NCBI RefSeq assembly: GCF_000371785.1
Contig: NZ_AQUI01000002.1
Location: forward strand, 3,761,276 to 3,825,275
DNA: 64,000 nt
Direction of reading: 5' to 3'
DNA from: Actinopolyspora halophila DSM 43834
GTDB taxonomy: Bacteria > Actinomycetota > Actinomycetes > Mycobacteriales > Pseudonocardiaceae
Shown: positions 43,752 through 51,218 of the stretch, in pieces
Layout of the letters: every line of letters starts with the position of its first letter
How positions within the stretch are numbered: position 1 is the stretch's first letter
The notes under the pieces: model-generated
Databases searched by the model: none
The model's input: only the letters and a program-made list of their open reading frames with translations
What the model was told of the DNA's origin: nothing
Made by a program: the position numbers and the translations under genes

Positions 43752-43961
43752 CTATTTCTTCTTGGATCGGGTCGCTCCTCCGCGCCCGCGCAATTGCACT
43801 CCCGACTCGACCAGCACGCGGTGAACGAAGCCGTAGGAACGACCCGTCGCCTCCGCGAGTGAACGAATGCTCGCCCCCTTCTCGTACTTTTTCTTGAGAT
43901 CGCTGGCCAGCTTGTCTCGTGCGCTTCCTGTGATTCGCGCACCCTTCTTCAGATCAACCAC
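43752..43961 (-). CDS. gbn: Gbn-like nucleoid-associated helix-turn-helix protein
   Basis: A 69-residue basic protein: LKKGARITGSARDKLASDLKK, then KYEKGASIRSLAEATGRSYG with FVHRVLVESG (the helix-turn-helix) and a lysine/arginine-rich tail GRGGATRSKKK. It matches the small Streptomyces protein SCO1839 (Gbn), which binds GATC sites, bends DNA and affects sporulation. The GTG at 43961 follows GGGGAAGG. A strong promoter, short leader and several GATC sites lie directly upstream. I am confident of the family; the in vivo role here is inferred. Confidence 0.85.
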   Translation of the reverse strand: MVDLKKGARITGSARDKLASDLKKKYEKGASIRSLAEATGRSYGFVHRVLVESGVQLRGRGGATRSKKK

Positions 43962-43982
43962 AGTGTCCCCGCCTTCCCCGTA

Positions 43983-44011
43983 CAGGTAGGGCCGCTCACG
44001 ACCCCTGTCAA
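43983..44011 (-). promoter_or_regulatory. Promoter of the gbn-like gene
   Basis: On the minus strand TTGACA (44011-44006), a 17-base spacer and TACCTG (43988-43983) form a near-consensus sigma-70/HrdB promoter, 22 bases before the start codon. Confidence 0.75.
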
Positions 44012-44536
44012 GCCAATGATCGAACAGGAAAGCCGGAAACGCCAGACGACCTCGGCAACAGATCCCCCAGTGAAGCCGAATATATTCCTATTGATCTTGA
44101 AAATGCGGTATGGACACCCGAAAACCAAGATCAACAATTCGCTTTGAATATGCCCCCCGACCGCTCCGTCAGGATTGACGGGGGGAAAGGAGTGCTCGGC
44201 AGGGCCCGCGGACCGTGCGAGGGACGTCCGCCCGGGAGTGGCACCGCCGAGCCCGGACGACCACCCGGGTAACCGCACCCGCGCCACGACCACGACAGCG
44301 CAGCAGGGCCAGCCGGAGGCGGGGCCGGACCCACGACGGGCAGGAGGCCTGTCCGAAAGCGGCGGAGCCGCTTTCACCCACCTGTGCGGTCGGCACCGCC
44401 GCGGGTTCTCTCGTGGTGCTCTCGCGAGGAAGGCCCGACGTCGTGTAGGTCGCTATCCGATGTCGAGGATCGGAGCAGCCGGGCGCCGACCGAGGTTCCG
44501 CCAAGCGACCACCAAGCAAGCCGATCCGCGCAACCT
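44012..44536. other. AT-rich region with GATC cluster, then repeat copy C
   Basis: 44012-44160 is strikingly AT-rich and holds GATC at 44018, 44061, 44093 and 44129 (a fifth is at 43952). 44400-44502 is repeat family copy C: imperfect arms CCGACGTCG (44435-44443) and CGATGTCGA (44458-44466), and a 28-base block (44475-44502) identical in reverse to copy B. A short hairpin, AAAGCGGCGGAGCCGCTTT, lies near 44356-44374. No gene is supported. Confidence 0.65.
44400..44502 (-). repeat. Intergenic palindromic repeat family, copy C
   Basis: It shares a 28/28-base block with copy B (34331-34358) in inverted orientation, and the ACCTACACGA-containing stem-loop with copy D (28162-28193). Confidence 0.8.
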
Positions 44537-46165
44537 CTAAGCCAGCTGGACCAGGTCCATGTACTCCTCGGACCAGTGGTCCTCACTGCCGTCCGGAAGC
44601 AGGATCACCCGCTCCGGCTCCAGCGCCTCGACGGCACCGGGGTCGTGCGTCACGAGCACGACCGCGCCCGTGAAGCTGCGCAGCGCGTCCAGCACCTGCT
44701 CCCGGCTGGCCGGGTCGAGGTTGTTGGTCGGCTCGTCCAGCAGCAGCACGTTCGCCGAACTGGAGACCAGCCCGGCCAACGCGAGCCGCGTCTTCTCCCC
44801 GCCGGAAAGCGTGCCCGCGGGCTGCTGGAGCTGCTCGCCGTTGAACAGGAAGGCACCGAGCAGCGTGCGCAGTTCCTGCTCGGGAGTGTTCGGAGCCACC
44901 CCCCGAATGTTCTCCCAAACGGTGGCATCGGTGTCCAGGGTCTCGTGCTCCTGCGCGTAGTACCCGATACGCAGCCCGTACCCCGGCTGGACCTCACCGG
45001 CGTCGGCGGACTCCACCCCGGCCAACAACCGCAGCAGGGTGGTCTTGCCCGCGCCGTTGAACCCGAGCACCACCACCTTCGAACCGCGGTCCACGGCGAG
45101 GTCGACCCCGCTGAAGATCTCCAGCGAGCCGTACGACTTGGACAGCCCCTGAGCCGTCAACGGAGTGCTGCCGCAGGGGGCGGGCGAGGGGAAACGGATC
45201 TTGGCCGTTTTCTCCGACGCCTGCTCCTCGTCGAGGTTGGCCAGCATGTCATCGGCACGCCTGGCCATGTTCTTGGCCGCGACGGCCTTGGTCGCCTTGG
45301 CCCCCAGCTTGTCGGCCTGCGCCTTGAGGGTGGCCGCCTTCTTCTCCGCGTTGGCCCGCTCCCGGCGCCTCCGCTTCTCGTCGTCGGCGCGGGCTTCCTG
45401 GTAACGCCGCCAGTTCATGTTGTACACATCGGCCTCGCCCCGCACACCGTCCAGGTACCAGACCTTGTTGACCACGGCGTCGATGAGCTCCACGTCGTGG
45501 CTGATGACCACGAGCCCCCCGTCGTGGGCCTTGAGGAAGTCCCGCAACCAGTTGATCGAGTCGGCATCCAGGTGGTTGGTGGGCTCGTCGAGCAGCAGGG
45601 TCGTGTTGGAGGCTCCCCCGGGGCCGGCCTCCGAAGCCGCGAACAGGATGCGGGCGAGCTCCACCCGCCTGCGCTGGCCACCCGAGAGCGTGCCCAGCGA
45701 CTGGTTGAGCACCCCGTCCGGCAGCCCGAGGTTGCCGCAGATCCGGCCCGCTTCCCCCTCGGCCGCGTAGCCGCCCCGTGCGGCGAACCGCTCCTCCAGC
45801 TTGCCGTACCTGCGAATGGCCCGGTCCCGCTCCTTGTCGTCGACGAGCTCGGCCATCTCCGACTGGGCCTTGTCCATGTCCCGCAGAATCCGGTCCAACC
45901 CACGCGCGGACAGCACCCGGTCCCGCGCCGTCACGGAAAGATCCCCTTCCCGCGGGTCCTGCGGCAGGTACCCGATCTCGCCCTGCCGGGTGATCTCACC
46001 CCCGTAGGGCTCGCCCTCACCCGCCAACACGCGCAGCGTCGTGGTCTTGCCGGTACCGTTGCGCCCGACCAGCCCGACTCGGTCACCGGGTTGGACGCGC
46101 AGCGCCGCGTCCGAGAGCAGTATGCGGGAACCGGCCCTGAGTTCGAGGCCATTCGCAGAGATCAA
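44537..46165 (-). CDS. ABC-F family translation-associated ATPase
   Basis: A 542-residue soluble protein with two ABC domains and no membrane part. Domain 1 has GRNGTGKTTTLRVLAGEG, LSGGQRRRVELARIL and LLLDEPTNHLD; domain 2 has GFNGAGKTTLLRLLAGVE, LSGGEKTRLALAGL and LLLDEPTNNLD. The interdomain linker (about 240-315, rich in Arg/Lys/Ala/Glu) is the ribosome-reaching P-site tRNA-interaction motif. ABC-F proteins act on ribosomes for translation control, rescue or antibiotic protection. The start is a TTG at 46165 with CCGGAG eight bases before it. The neighbouring gene encodes a ribosome-rescue hydrolase. Confidence 0.94.
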   Translation of the reverse strand: MISANGLELRAGSRILLSDAALRVQPGDRVGLVGRNGTGKTTTLRVLAGEGEPYGGEITRQGEIGYLPQDPREGDLSVTARDRVLSARGLDRILRDMDKAQSEMAELVDDKERDRAIRRYGKLEERFAARGGYAAEGEAGRICGNLGLPDGVLNQSLGTLSGGQRRRVELARILFAASEAGPGGASNTTLLLDEPTNHLDADSINWLRDFLKAHDGGLVVISHDVELIDAVVNKVWYLDGVRGEADVYNMNWRRYQEARADDEKRRRRERANAEKKAATLKAQADKLGAKATKAVAAKNMARRADDMLANLDEEQASEKTAKIRFPSPAPCGSTPLTAQGLSKSYGSLEIFSGVDLAVDRGSKVVVLGFNGAGKTTLLRLLAGVESADAGEVQPGYGLRIGYYAQEHETLDTDATVWENIRGVAPNTPEQELRTLLGAFLFNGEQLQQPAGTLSGGEKTRLALAGLVSSSANVLLLDEPTNNLDPASREQVLDALRSFTGAVVLVTHDPGAVEALEPERVILLPDGSEDHWSEEYMDLVQLA

Positions 46166-46546
46166 CGAAAAAACTCCGGATCGAGACGTATAGGGCTACA
46201 GATTTGCAGACGGCAACAGCCGTGACGAGCACGCGCTCCGCCGACGCGGAGTCGCGGGCCGCACCGACGGCGACCGAAAGAGGGTCGTACCGAGCTCGCG
46301 GACTCCACGACACGACATCACGAGTCCGCGCGAGGAGGGACCGCGGGCCGCGACCACTCGCGGGAGCGGCCATCCGTGCTCGACGAATCCACGAGCACGG
46401 AGAAAACGGCCGGTCACGAACCGACACGAGTATACCGGCCACGACCACGGAACCGACAGGTATTCTTCTCCCGGAGCTCACGAGCGCCGACGCGCCCCGG
46501 AGGATCCGAAACCCGGCCGGACCCCGCGCTCCGCGGCGCACGACCA
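46166..46546. other. 381-base intergenic region with inverted repeats
   Basis: A perfect 8-bp inverted repeat, GCGGACTC (46298-46305) and GAGTCCGC (46322-46329), and a smaller CTCCGCCGACGCGGAG hairpin near 46240-46255 lie between acVLRF1 and ABC-F, both leftward. They could end acVLRF1 transcription or act before ABC-F. No coding frame is supported. Confidence 0.5.
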
Positions 46547-47224
46547 TCACTCCTGCGGATCGCGAACCTCCACCTCCACGGCGTTGGCCCGCCGCGCCGC
46601 CTCCTTGAGCACGGTGAGCCTCGGTTCGGCCACTTCGAGCACCCGCGGCTCGGCCCGGGACAACAGCCGCGACAACCGGCTGTCCTCCTCCAGCTCGGAA
46701 AGCGCCCGCCGGTCACCCCCGAGCACCACACCGTCCAGGGACTCGACCTCCGGAAGCAGCACCTCGACCACTGCCTCGGCCGCCGAGTTCACGGCCTTGC
46801 GGGCCTGACCGGCACGTCTGCGCGCATAACGCTTCTGCGACCAACCCCCTGCCTTGTTCCTGCCCTGCACGTAGTGCCGATCGGTCGAGGAGGACACGAT
46901 CCGCTCCCCCTCGGCGACACCGACGCTGTGCGCACCGTGCCGGACCAGCACCAGCCCTGTCCGCCTCCGGCGGGAAACGTGCTCGACCAGCCCGTCGACA
47001 TCCAGCCCGGACGACTCCCCGTGCGGAGGGGCGAGTTCCTCGAAAGGCACCCGCACCCGGGCGGTCGCGCCGTCCGCGGCCAGCACCCGGACCTCGCGCG
47101 GGCCCACCGAGGTCGACTCGGCACCCCCGTGGTTCCCCACGAAGCGCTCGAACCAGCCCGGAAGCCTCGCCGCCTCCACCTCCACCGCTCTGCCGCCACC
47201 CGGCAGCTGTCTCACCTTGCTCAC
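46547..47224 (-). CDS. acVLRF1 family peptidyl-tRNA hydrolase (ribosome rescue)
   Basis: A 225-residue member of the actinobacterial Vms1-like release factor 1 group. GLVLVRHGAHSVGVAEG lies in the eRF1-like core, and NKAGGWSQKRYARRRAGQARK contains the catalytic glutamine loop (GGWSQKR) that frees nascent chains from tRNA on stalled 50S subunits. LDGVVLGGDRRALSE is the following strand and helix. The GTG at 47224 overlaps the dgt stop by 4 bases, so the two are co-translated. A related eukaryotic factor (Vms1/ANKZF1) works in ribosome-associated quality control. Confidence 0.88.
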   Translation of the reverse strand: MSKVRQLPGGGRAVEVEAARLPGWFERFVGNHGGAESTSVGPREVRVLAADGATARVRVPFEELAPPHGESSGLDVDGLVEHVSRRRRTGLVLVRHGAHSVGVAEGERIVSSSTDRHYVQGRNKAGGWSQKRYARRRAGQARKAVNSAAEAVVEVLLPEVESLDGVVLGGDRRALSELEEDSRLSRLLSRAEPRVLEVAEPRLTVLKEAARRANAVEVEVRDPQE

Positions 47225-48828
47225 AGGACGAAGGTGTCAGACCACAGCTGGGTGGTTCGACCGGACAGGGACTCCAGCAGCGCGGCGGCCTGCTCGTCGG
47301 TCAACGAGGCGACGAAGTCGATGACCGCGCGCCCCCTGGCCATCCGCTCCAGTCTCTCCCGCTCGGGGACCTCGTCCTCTGGACCGCTGCTCCCGGACCG
47401 GTCCAGCAGCTCCGGATCCCACCCGCGCACCGTCTCGAGCTCGGCCGCGGCGTGCTCGAACAGATCACGCAGCCGATGCGGCAGCCGCGCGGACTCGCTG
47501 CGGTCGATCAGCCACTCGTCCAGCGCCTGAACCAGCTTGCTCAGCAGCCTGTCCTGACCGCGCTGGTGCAACGCGAGGTCCGGACGCTGCAGCACGAAAC
47601 GCCGGTGGACGAACTTCAGTATCTGCACCTCGTGCCACTGCTCCGTGTCCAGGGTCACGTGCCCGGAGCGGGTGGTGGGATCGACGTCCACCCGCACCCC
47701 CTCCACCAGACGCCGGGTCCAGTTCCCGGAAAACGCCGCGACCGCCTGTTCCGCCTGCTTGGAGCGGTCGAACGGCTGTTCCAGCAGCTTGGTGACGAGA
47801 TCGGCCTGAACCTTCTTGACCGCGTTGACGAACGCCTCGTCGTCGGCTATCCAGGCGTCCTTGGAGCGCAACCTCCTGCGCAGGCTCTCCAGCGAGTACC
47901 CCGGGGCCTCGATGCCGCGCTGCAACGCCTGCTCGTCGATGCGGGCCAGCTCGGCGCAGCGACCGAGCCACTCGGTCAGCTCCGTGGAAACGGTGGCGTG
48001 CTGCAGGATGCCCACACGGTGGAAATCCTCCAGGTCGTGGATCGCGTAGGCGATGTCGTCGGCGGTGTCCATGACCGAGGCCTCCACGCTCTGCTGCCAG
48101 CTCTCCAGGCAGCCGGAGAACACGGACCTGCAGTCGAGCATGTCGTCGAGCTCGGTGCTGTAGCACGAGAACTTCGACGCCCCCGTCTCCGGCGCGTCCT
48201 CCGGTGCGGAGGCCCCGCGCGGCGGCACCGGGAACGAACGCGGATGCGGATCGGGACGGGACAACCGCGTCCACGGGTACTTGAGCAGGGCGACCCGCAT
48301 CGCCGCGGTCAGGTCCAGGCCGTCCCCTCCACCTCCGCGGACGTCGATGCTGCTGACGATGCGGAAAGTCTGGGCGTTGCCCTCGAAACCGTCCGCGAGC
48401 CCGAAGCGTTGACGCGCGATGCGGTCGAGAACCCGTTCACCGAGATGCCCGAACGGAGGGTGGCCCAGATCGTGGGCGAGCCCCGCTCCCTCCACCACGT
48501 CGAGGTCGCAGCCACCGAGCCGGTTCATCGTGTCCCGGCCGGCCGCGTCACCGAGCAGGCTCTCCCCCAACGCCCGCGCCACCTGGGCGACCTTGAGACT
48601 GTGGGTCAGCCTGTTGTGCAGCAACAGGCCGGACCCGCTGGGGCTGACGACCTGGGTGACCCCGCCGAGACGCGCGAAGAAGGCGGAGCCGGAGATCCGG
48701 TCCCGGTCCGCGCGGAACGGGCTGGAGGCCAGATCCGACGACTGGTGCGGCGTCCCGTGCTCCGCGACTCCGTCCGTTCCGGTGCGGCTGCGCCGTGCGG
48801 TTCGCCCGATTGGCGGTTCCGTTTCCAT
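47221..48828 (-). CDS. dgt: Deoxyguanosinetriphosphate triphosphohydrolase-like HD protein
   Basis: A 535-residue dNTPase hydrolysing dNTPs to deoxynucleoside and triphosphate. The HD metal site is spread over HNRLTHSLKVAQVARALG, GAGLAHDLGHPPFGHLGE and VMDTADDIAYAIHDLEDFH; FEGNAQTFRIVS is conserved. It is the longer form with a C-terminal helical region (420-535), like other Dgt1-type actinobacterial proteins. The ATG at 48828 starts METEPPIGRTARRSRTG, a disordered basic leader. It is first in the leftward unit with acVLRF1. Confidence 0.93.
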   Translation of the reverse strand: METEPPIGRTARRSRTGTDGVAEHGTPHQSSDLASSPFRADRDRISGSAFFARLGGVTQVVSPSGSGLLLHNRLTHSLKVAQVARALGESLLGDAAGRDTMNRLGGCDLDVVEGAGLAHDLGHPPFGHLGERVLDRIARQRFGLADGFEGNAQTFRIVSSIDVRGGGGDGLDLTAAMRVALLKYPWTRLSRPDPHPRSFPVPPRGASAPEDAPETGASKFSCYSTELDDMLDCRSVFSGCLESWQQSVEASVMDTADDIAYAIHDLEDFHRVGILQHATVSTELTEWLGRCAELARIDEQALQRGIEAPGYSLESLRRRLRSKDAWIADDEAFVNAVKKVQADLVTKLLEQPFDRSKQAEQAVAAFSGNWTRRLVEGVRVDVDPTTRSGHVTLDTEQWHEVQILKFVHRRFVLQRPDLALHQRGQDRLLSKLVQALDEWLIDRSESARLPHRLRDLFEHAAAELETVRGWDPELLDRSGSSGPEDEVPERERLERMARGRAVIDFVASLTDEQAAALLESLSGRTTQLWSDTFVL

Positions 48829-48967
48829 GACGTCACGCTATCCCCTGCCGGGCCGCTCGTCGTCCGTGTCGGGCCGGTCCGGCCGCTCGCGGCGGGTGGA
48901 AACGTCCCGCGCTTCACCGGGACCCCGACGCGAGCGGCGGGAGCTCCGCCTGCAGGAGGACGATGCC

Positions 48968-49411
48968 CACTCGACCACTCCCCGGCCTGGGGACGGGGAT
49001 TCCCATCGGGCTCGTGCCCGATCGTTCCTGCTCCGCAGCCGACTGCCCCGTCCGGGAGGACTCCCGTTGAGGTCTCACCCCGGCTCCACAGGCCGACATC
49101 GCCGGCCCGGCGGCCCTGATGTTCGCTGCGTTCACGTCCCGATCGTGGGTCGCGCCGCGATCGGAACACGTCCACGTGCGGATGTGCAGCGGCCCCGACG
49201 ACACCTCGCCCAGACAGGGCAACTCGTCGGAGCATTTCCACTCGGTCAGCAGTTCCGAGGTTCCGGTGTAGTTCACGCGGCGCTGTTCGGTGAACCACGC
49301 GCGCGTCCCAGCCGCCAGAGCGAGGTCGTAGACCTCACGGACGCGGCCGAAGGTGCGCAACAGCTCCTGCCGCTGCTGCTGCGTGGGACAGGAACAGCAC
49401 TTGTACGCCGC
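48968..49411 (-). pseudogene. Internally deleted TnpB (IS200/IS605/IS607-type) with element right end
   Basis: One open frame joins the N-terminal part of TnpB (AAYKCCSCPTQQQRQELLRT, FGRVREVYDLALAAGTRAWF, then LGEVSS) directly to its C-terminal part (PLHIRTWTCSDRGATHDRD with VNAANIRAAGPAMSACGAGV and RPQRESSRTGQSA). The middle, including the first two RuvC motifs and part of the zinc finger, is missing; only the last RuvC aspartate (HDRDVNAA) remains. The 3' end (about 48968-49001) keeps the typical stem CCCCGTCCCCAGGCCGGGG of the element right end and omegaRNA scaffold. RNA-guided nuclease activity is impossible, but the fused frame is still open. The rest of 48829-49547 has no gene. Confidence 0.8.
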
Positions 49412-49547
49412 TTCACCTGCGTCCGCCCCGCGCGTCGCACAGCAGCACCGTGGTTTGTAACCTCCGATCTCGAGTGGTCGCAGAACAACACTCGGGACCG
49501 GCTCCTCCCCGGCGCAAACGCCGGAGTTCCCGTCGATTGGAGACCCG

Positions 49548-50783
49548 ATGACGGATGTACTGGTCTGCGGAGCGGGCCCCGCGGGCAGAGCGCTGGCCGC
49601 CGCCTGCGCCGACATCGGGCTGGGTGTGACCCTGGTCGATCCCGCTCCGGAGGAGTGCTGGCCCCACACCTACGCGCTGTGGCGCGCGGAACTGCCCGCC
49701 TCCCTCGGTGACGAGGTCGTGGCCACCGCGACCGGGAGGATGACGGCCGTCGGAACCCGTGCCCACTCCCTCACGGGCGAGTACTGCGTGCTGGACAACG
49801 CGGAGCTGCACCGCCGGTTGCGCAGAACGACGGTCCACGAGGTGACCGGAACCGTTCGGGGGCTGGAGTGGACGGGAGACCGGCGAACGGTCCGGCTGCG
49901 GGACGGGCGTTCGCTCCGGGCCTCCGTGGTGGTCGACGCGACGGGGAGCAACCGGATCCTCTGCGGAGGACGGCCTGCCCGCACGGCCAGTGAGCAGACC
50001 GCCGTCGGCGTGGTGGTGGACGAATGCCGGGCCCGACCGCTGGCCACCCCGGAACAGGGGATTTTCATGGACTGGCGTCAGGCACCGGGCAGCGACGGCT
50101 CGTGGCCGAGCTTCCTCTACGCGGTCCCCTGGCCGGGCGAGCGGATGCTGCTGGAGGAGACGGCGCTGGCCCGCCGCCCCGGCCTGCCGCTGAGCACGCT
50201 GCGCGGCCGGCTGCGGAGCAGGCTGCGGGAGGCCGGTGTCCCCTTCGAGAAGGGCACGCACGAGGAGCGGGTTCGCTTCGCCCTGGACGACCCCGTTCCC
50301 GAGCACCGCCGGACGGTTCCGTTCGGACTGGTTCCCTTCGGCGCCTCCGCGGGACTGATACATCCCGCCACGGGATTCAGCGTGGCCACCGTCCTCCGGC
50401 TGGCCCCGTTCGTCGCAGGTGCCCTGTCCGACGGGCTGGAGCACGATCCGGTGACCGCGGCCCGCGCCGCCCGCTCGGTGATCTGGCCCGGATCGGCCCT
50501 GCTGAACCGTGTGTTGCAGCTGCGCGCCGCCGAAGGGCTGCTCGCGATGCCACCCGAGGTGGTCCCCCGTTTCTTCGACGTGTTCTTCACGATGTCCGCC
50601 GAACGACGCCACTCGTTTCTCACTTCGACGAGCGATCCCGGCGGGAGCCGCGGGGCGATGGCGGAGCTGTTCCGCCGTTCCCCCTGGTGGCTGCGCCACC
50701 GGCTGGTTCGCGGGGGCCTGTTCGGGCACGGCGTGCTCGGAACGGGCCGCGGCGAAAGGAGGCCCGCCGGGACGCGCCCCTGA
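49548..50783 (+). CDS. Lycopene cyclase (CrtL/CrtY family flavoprotein)
   Basis: A 411-residue FAD/NAD-dependent cyclase closing beta-ionone rings on lycopene. TDVLVCGAGPAGRALAAACA is the dinucleotide fold, VVVDATGSNRIL follows, and MLLEETALARRPGLPL contains the FLEET-like catalytic motif. FGASAGLIHPATGFSVATVLR is the second flavin contact. The ATG at 49548 follows TTGGAGACCCG. No other carotenoid gene is next to it, so the rest of the pathway lies elsewhere. Cyclase regiochemistry is inferred. Confidence 0.92.
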   Translation: MTDVLVCGAGPAGRALAAACADIGLGVTLVDPAPEECWPHTYALWRAELPASLGDEVVATATGRMTAVGTRAHSLTGEYCVLDNAELHRRLRRTTVHEVTGTVRGLEWTGDRRTVRLRDGRSLRASVVVDATGSNRILCGGRPARTASEQTAVGVVVDECRARPLATPEQGIFMDWRQAPGSDGSWPSFLYAVPWPGERMLLEETALARRPGLPLSTLRGRLRSRLREAGVPFEKGTHEERVRFALDDPVPEHRRTVPFGLVPFGASAGLIHPATGFSVATVLRLAPFVAGALSDGLEHDPVTAARAARSVIWPGSALLNRVLQLRAAEGLLAMPPEVVPRFFDVFFTMSAERRHSFLTSTSDPGGSRGAMAELFRRSPWWLRHRLVRGGLFGHGVLGTGRGERRPAGTRP

Positions 50784-51218
50784 ACCCGCTCCCCGCGACA
50801 TCCGCTACCGACCCCTCCCGGAACCGACGGCACAGCGTGTCTCCCCGTGACCGGTCCGTTGTGCGGATCGCCACAACGCAGCCCCCTGATTGCTGTCACG
50901 ACGGGAAAGAACGCGCTATGTTGTCGCAGGACGACCAGCAGGACTTCGTTGACCCGATTGCCGTGGTGGTCACCGAACGAGCCCCTTCCACCCGCTCGCG
51001 GTAAGCAGGCGCTCGGCGTCGAGCAGCGACCTGTGCTCTCCTCGAGGACGCCCTCACGGGAGCACGACGCGGAAGAACCCGCGGTGGTGCCCGCGAGCAG
51101 GGGATGTTTCGGTGCTTTCCCCGCCGAAAGCACGAGTTCGGCAACTCCGAACGAGCACTGTCAGGCAGGAGCGTTGATATGTCAGTGAACAGCTGGTGAA
51201 CGGACTCGCTGAGAAGGC
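50784..51218. other. 435-base intergenic region with one possible tiny ORF
   Basis: It separates lycopene cyclase from the c-di-GMP-type protein. Apart from the 28-codon frame at 50918 I see no terminator with a clear stem and no promoter boxes. The ATG at 51219 is preceded only weakly (GAGAAGGC). Confidence 0.5.
50918..51004 (+). CDS. Possible 28-residue peptide
   Basis: ATG preceded by GGGAAAGAACGCGCT, encoding MLSQDDQQDFVDPIAVVV then TERAPSTRSR. The acidic first half and basic end are not random-looking and the codons are GC-rich in position three. No maturation or export genes are adjacent and no family is known to me. Treat as a hypothesis. Confidence 0.25.
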   Translation: MLSQDDQQDFVDPIAVVVTERAPSTRSR

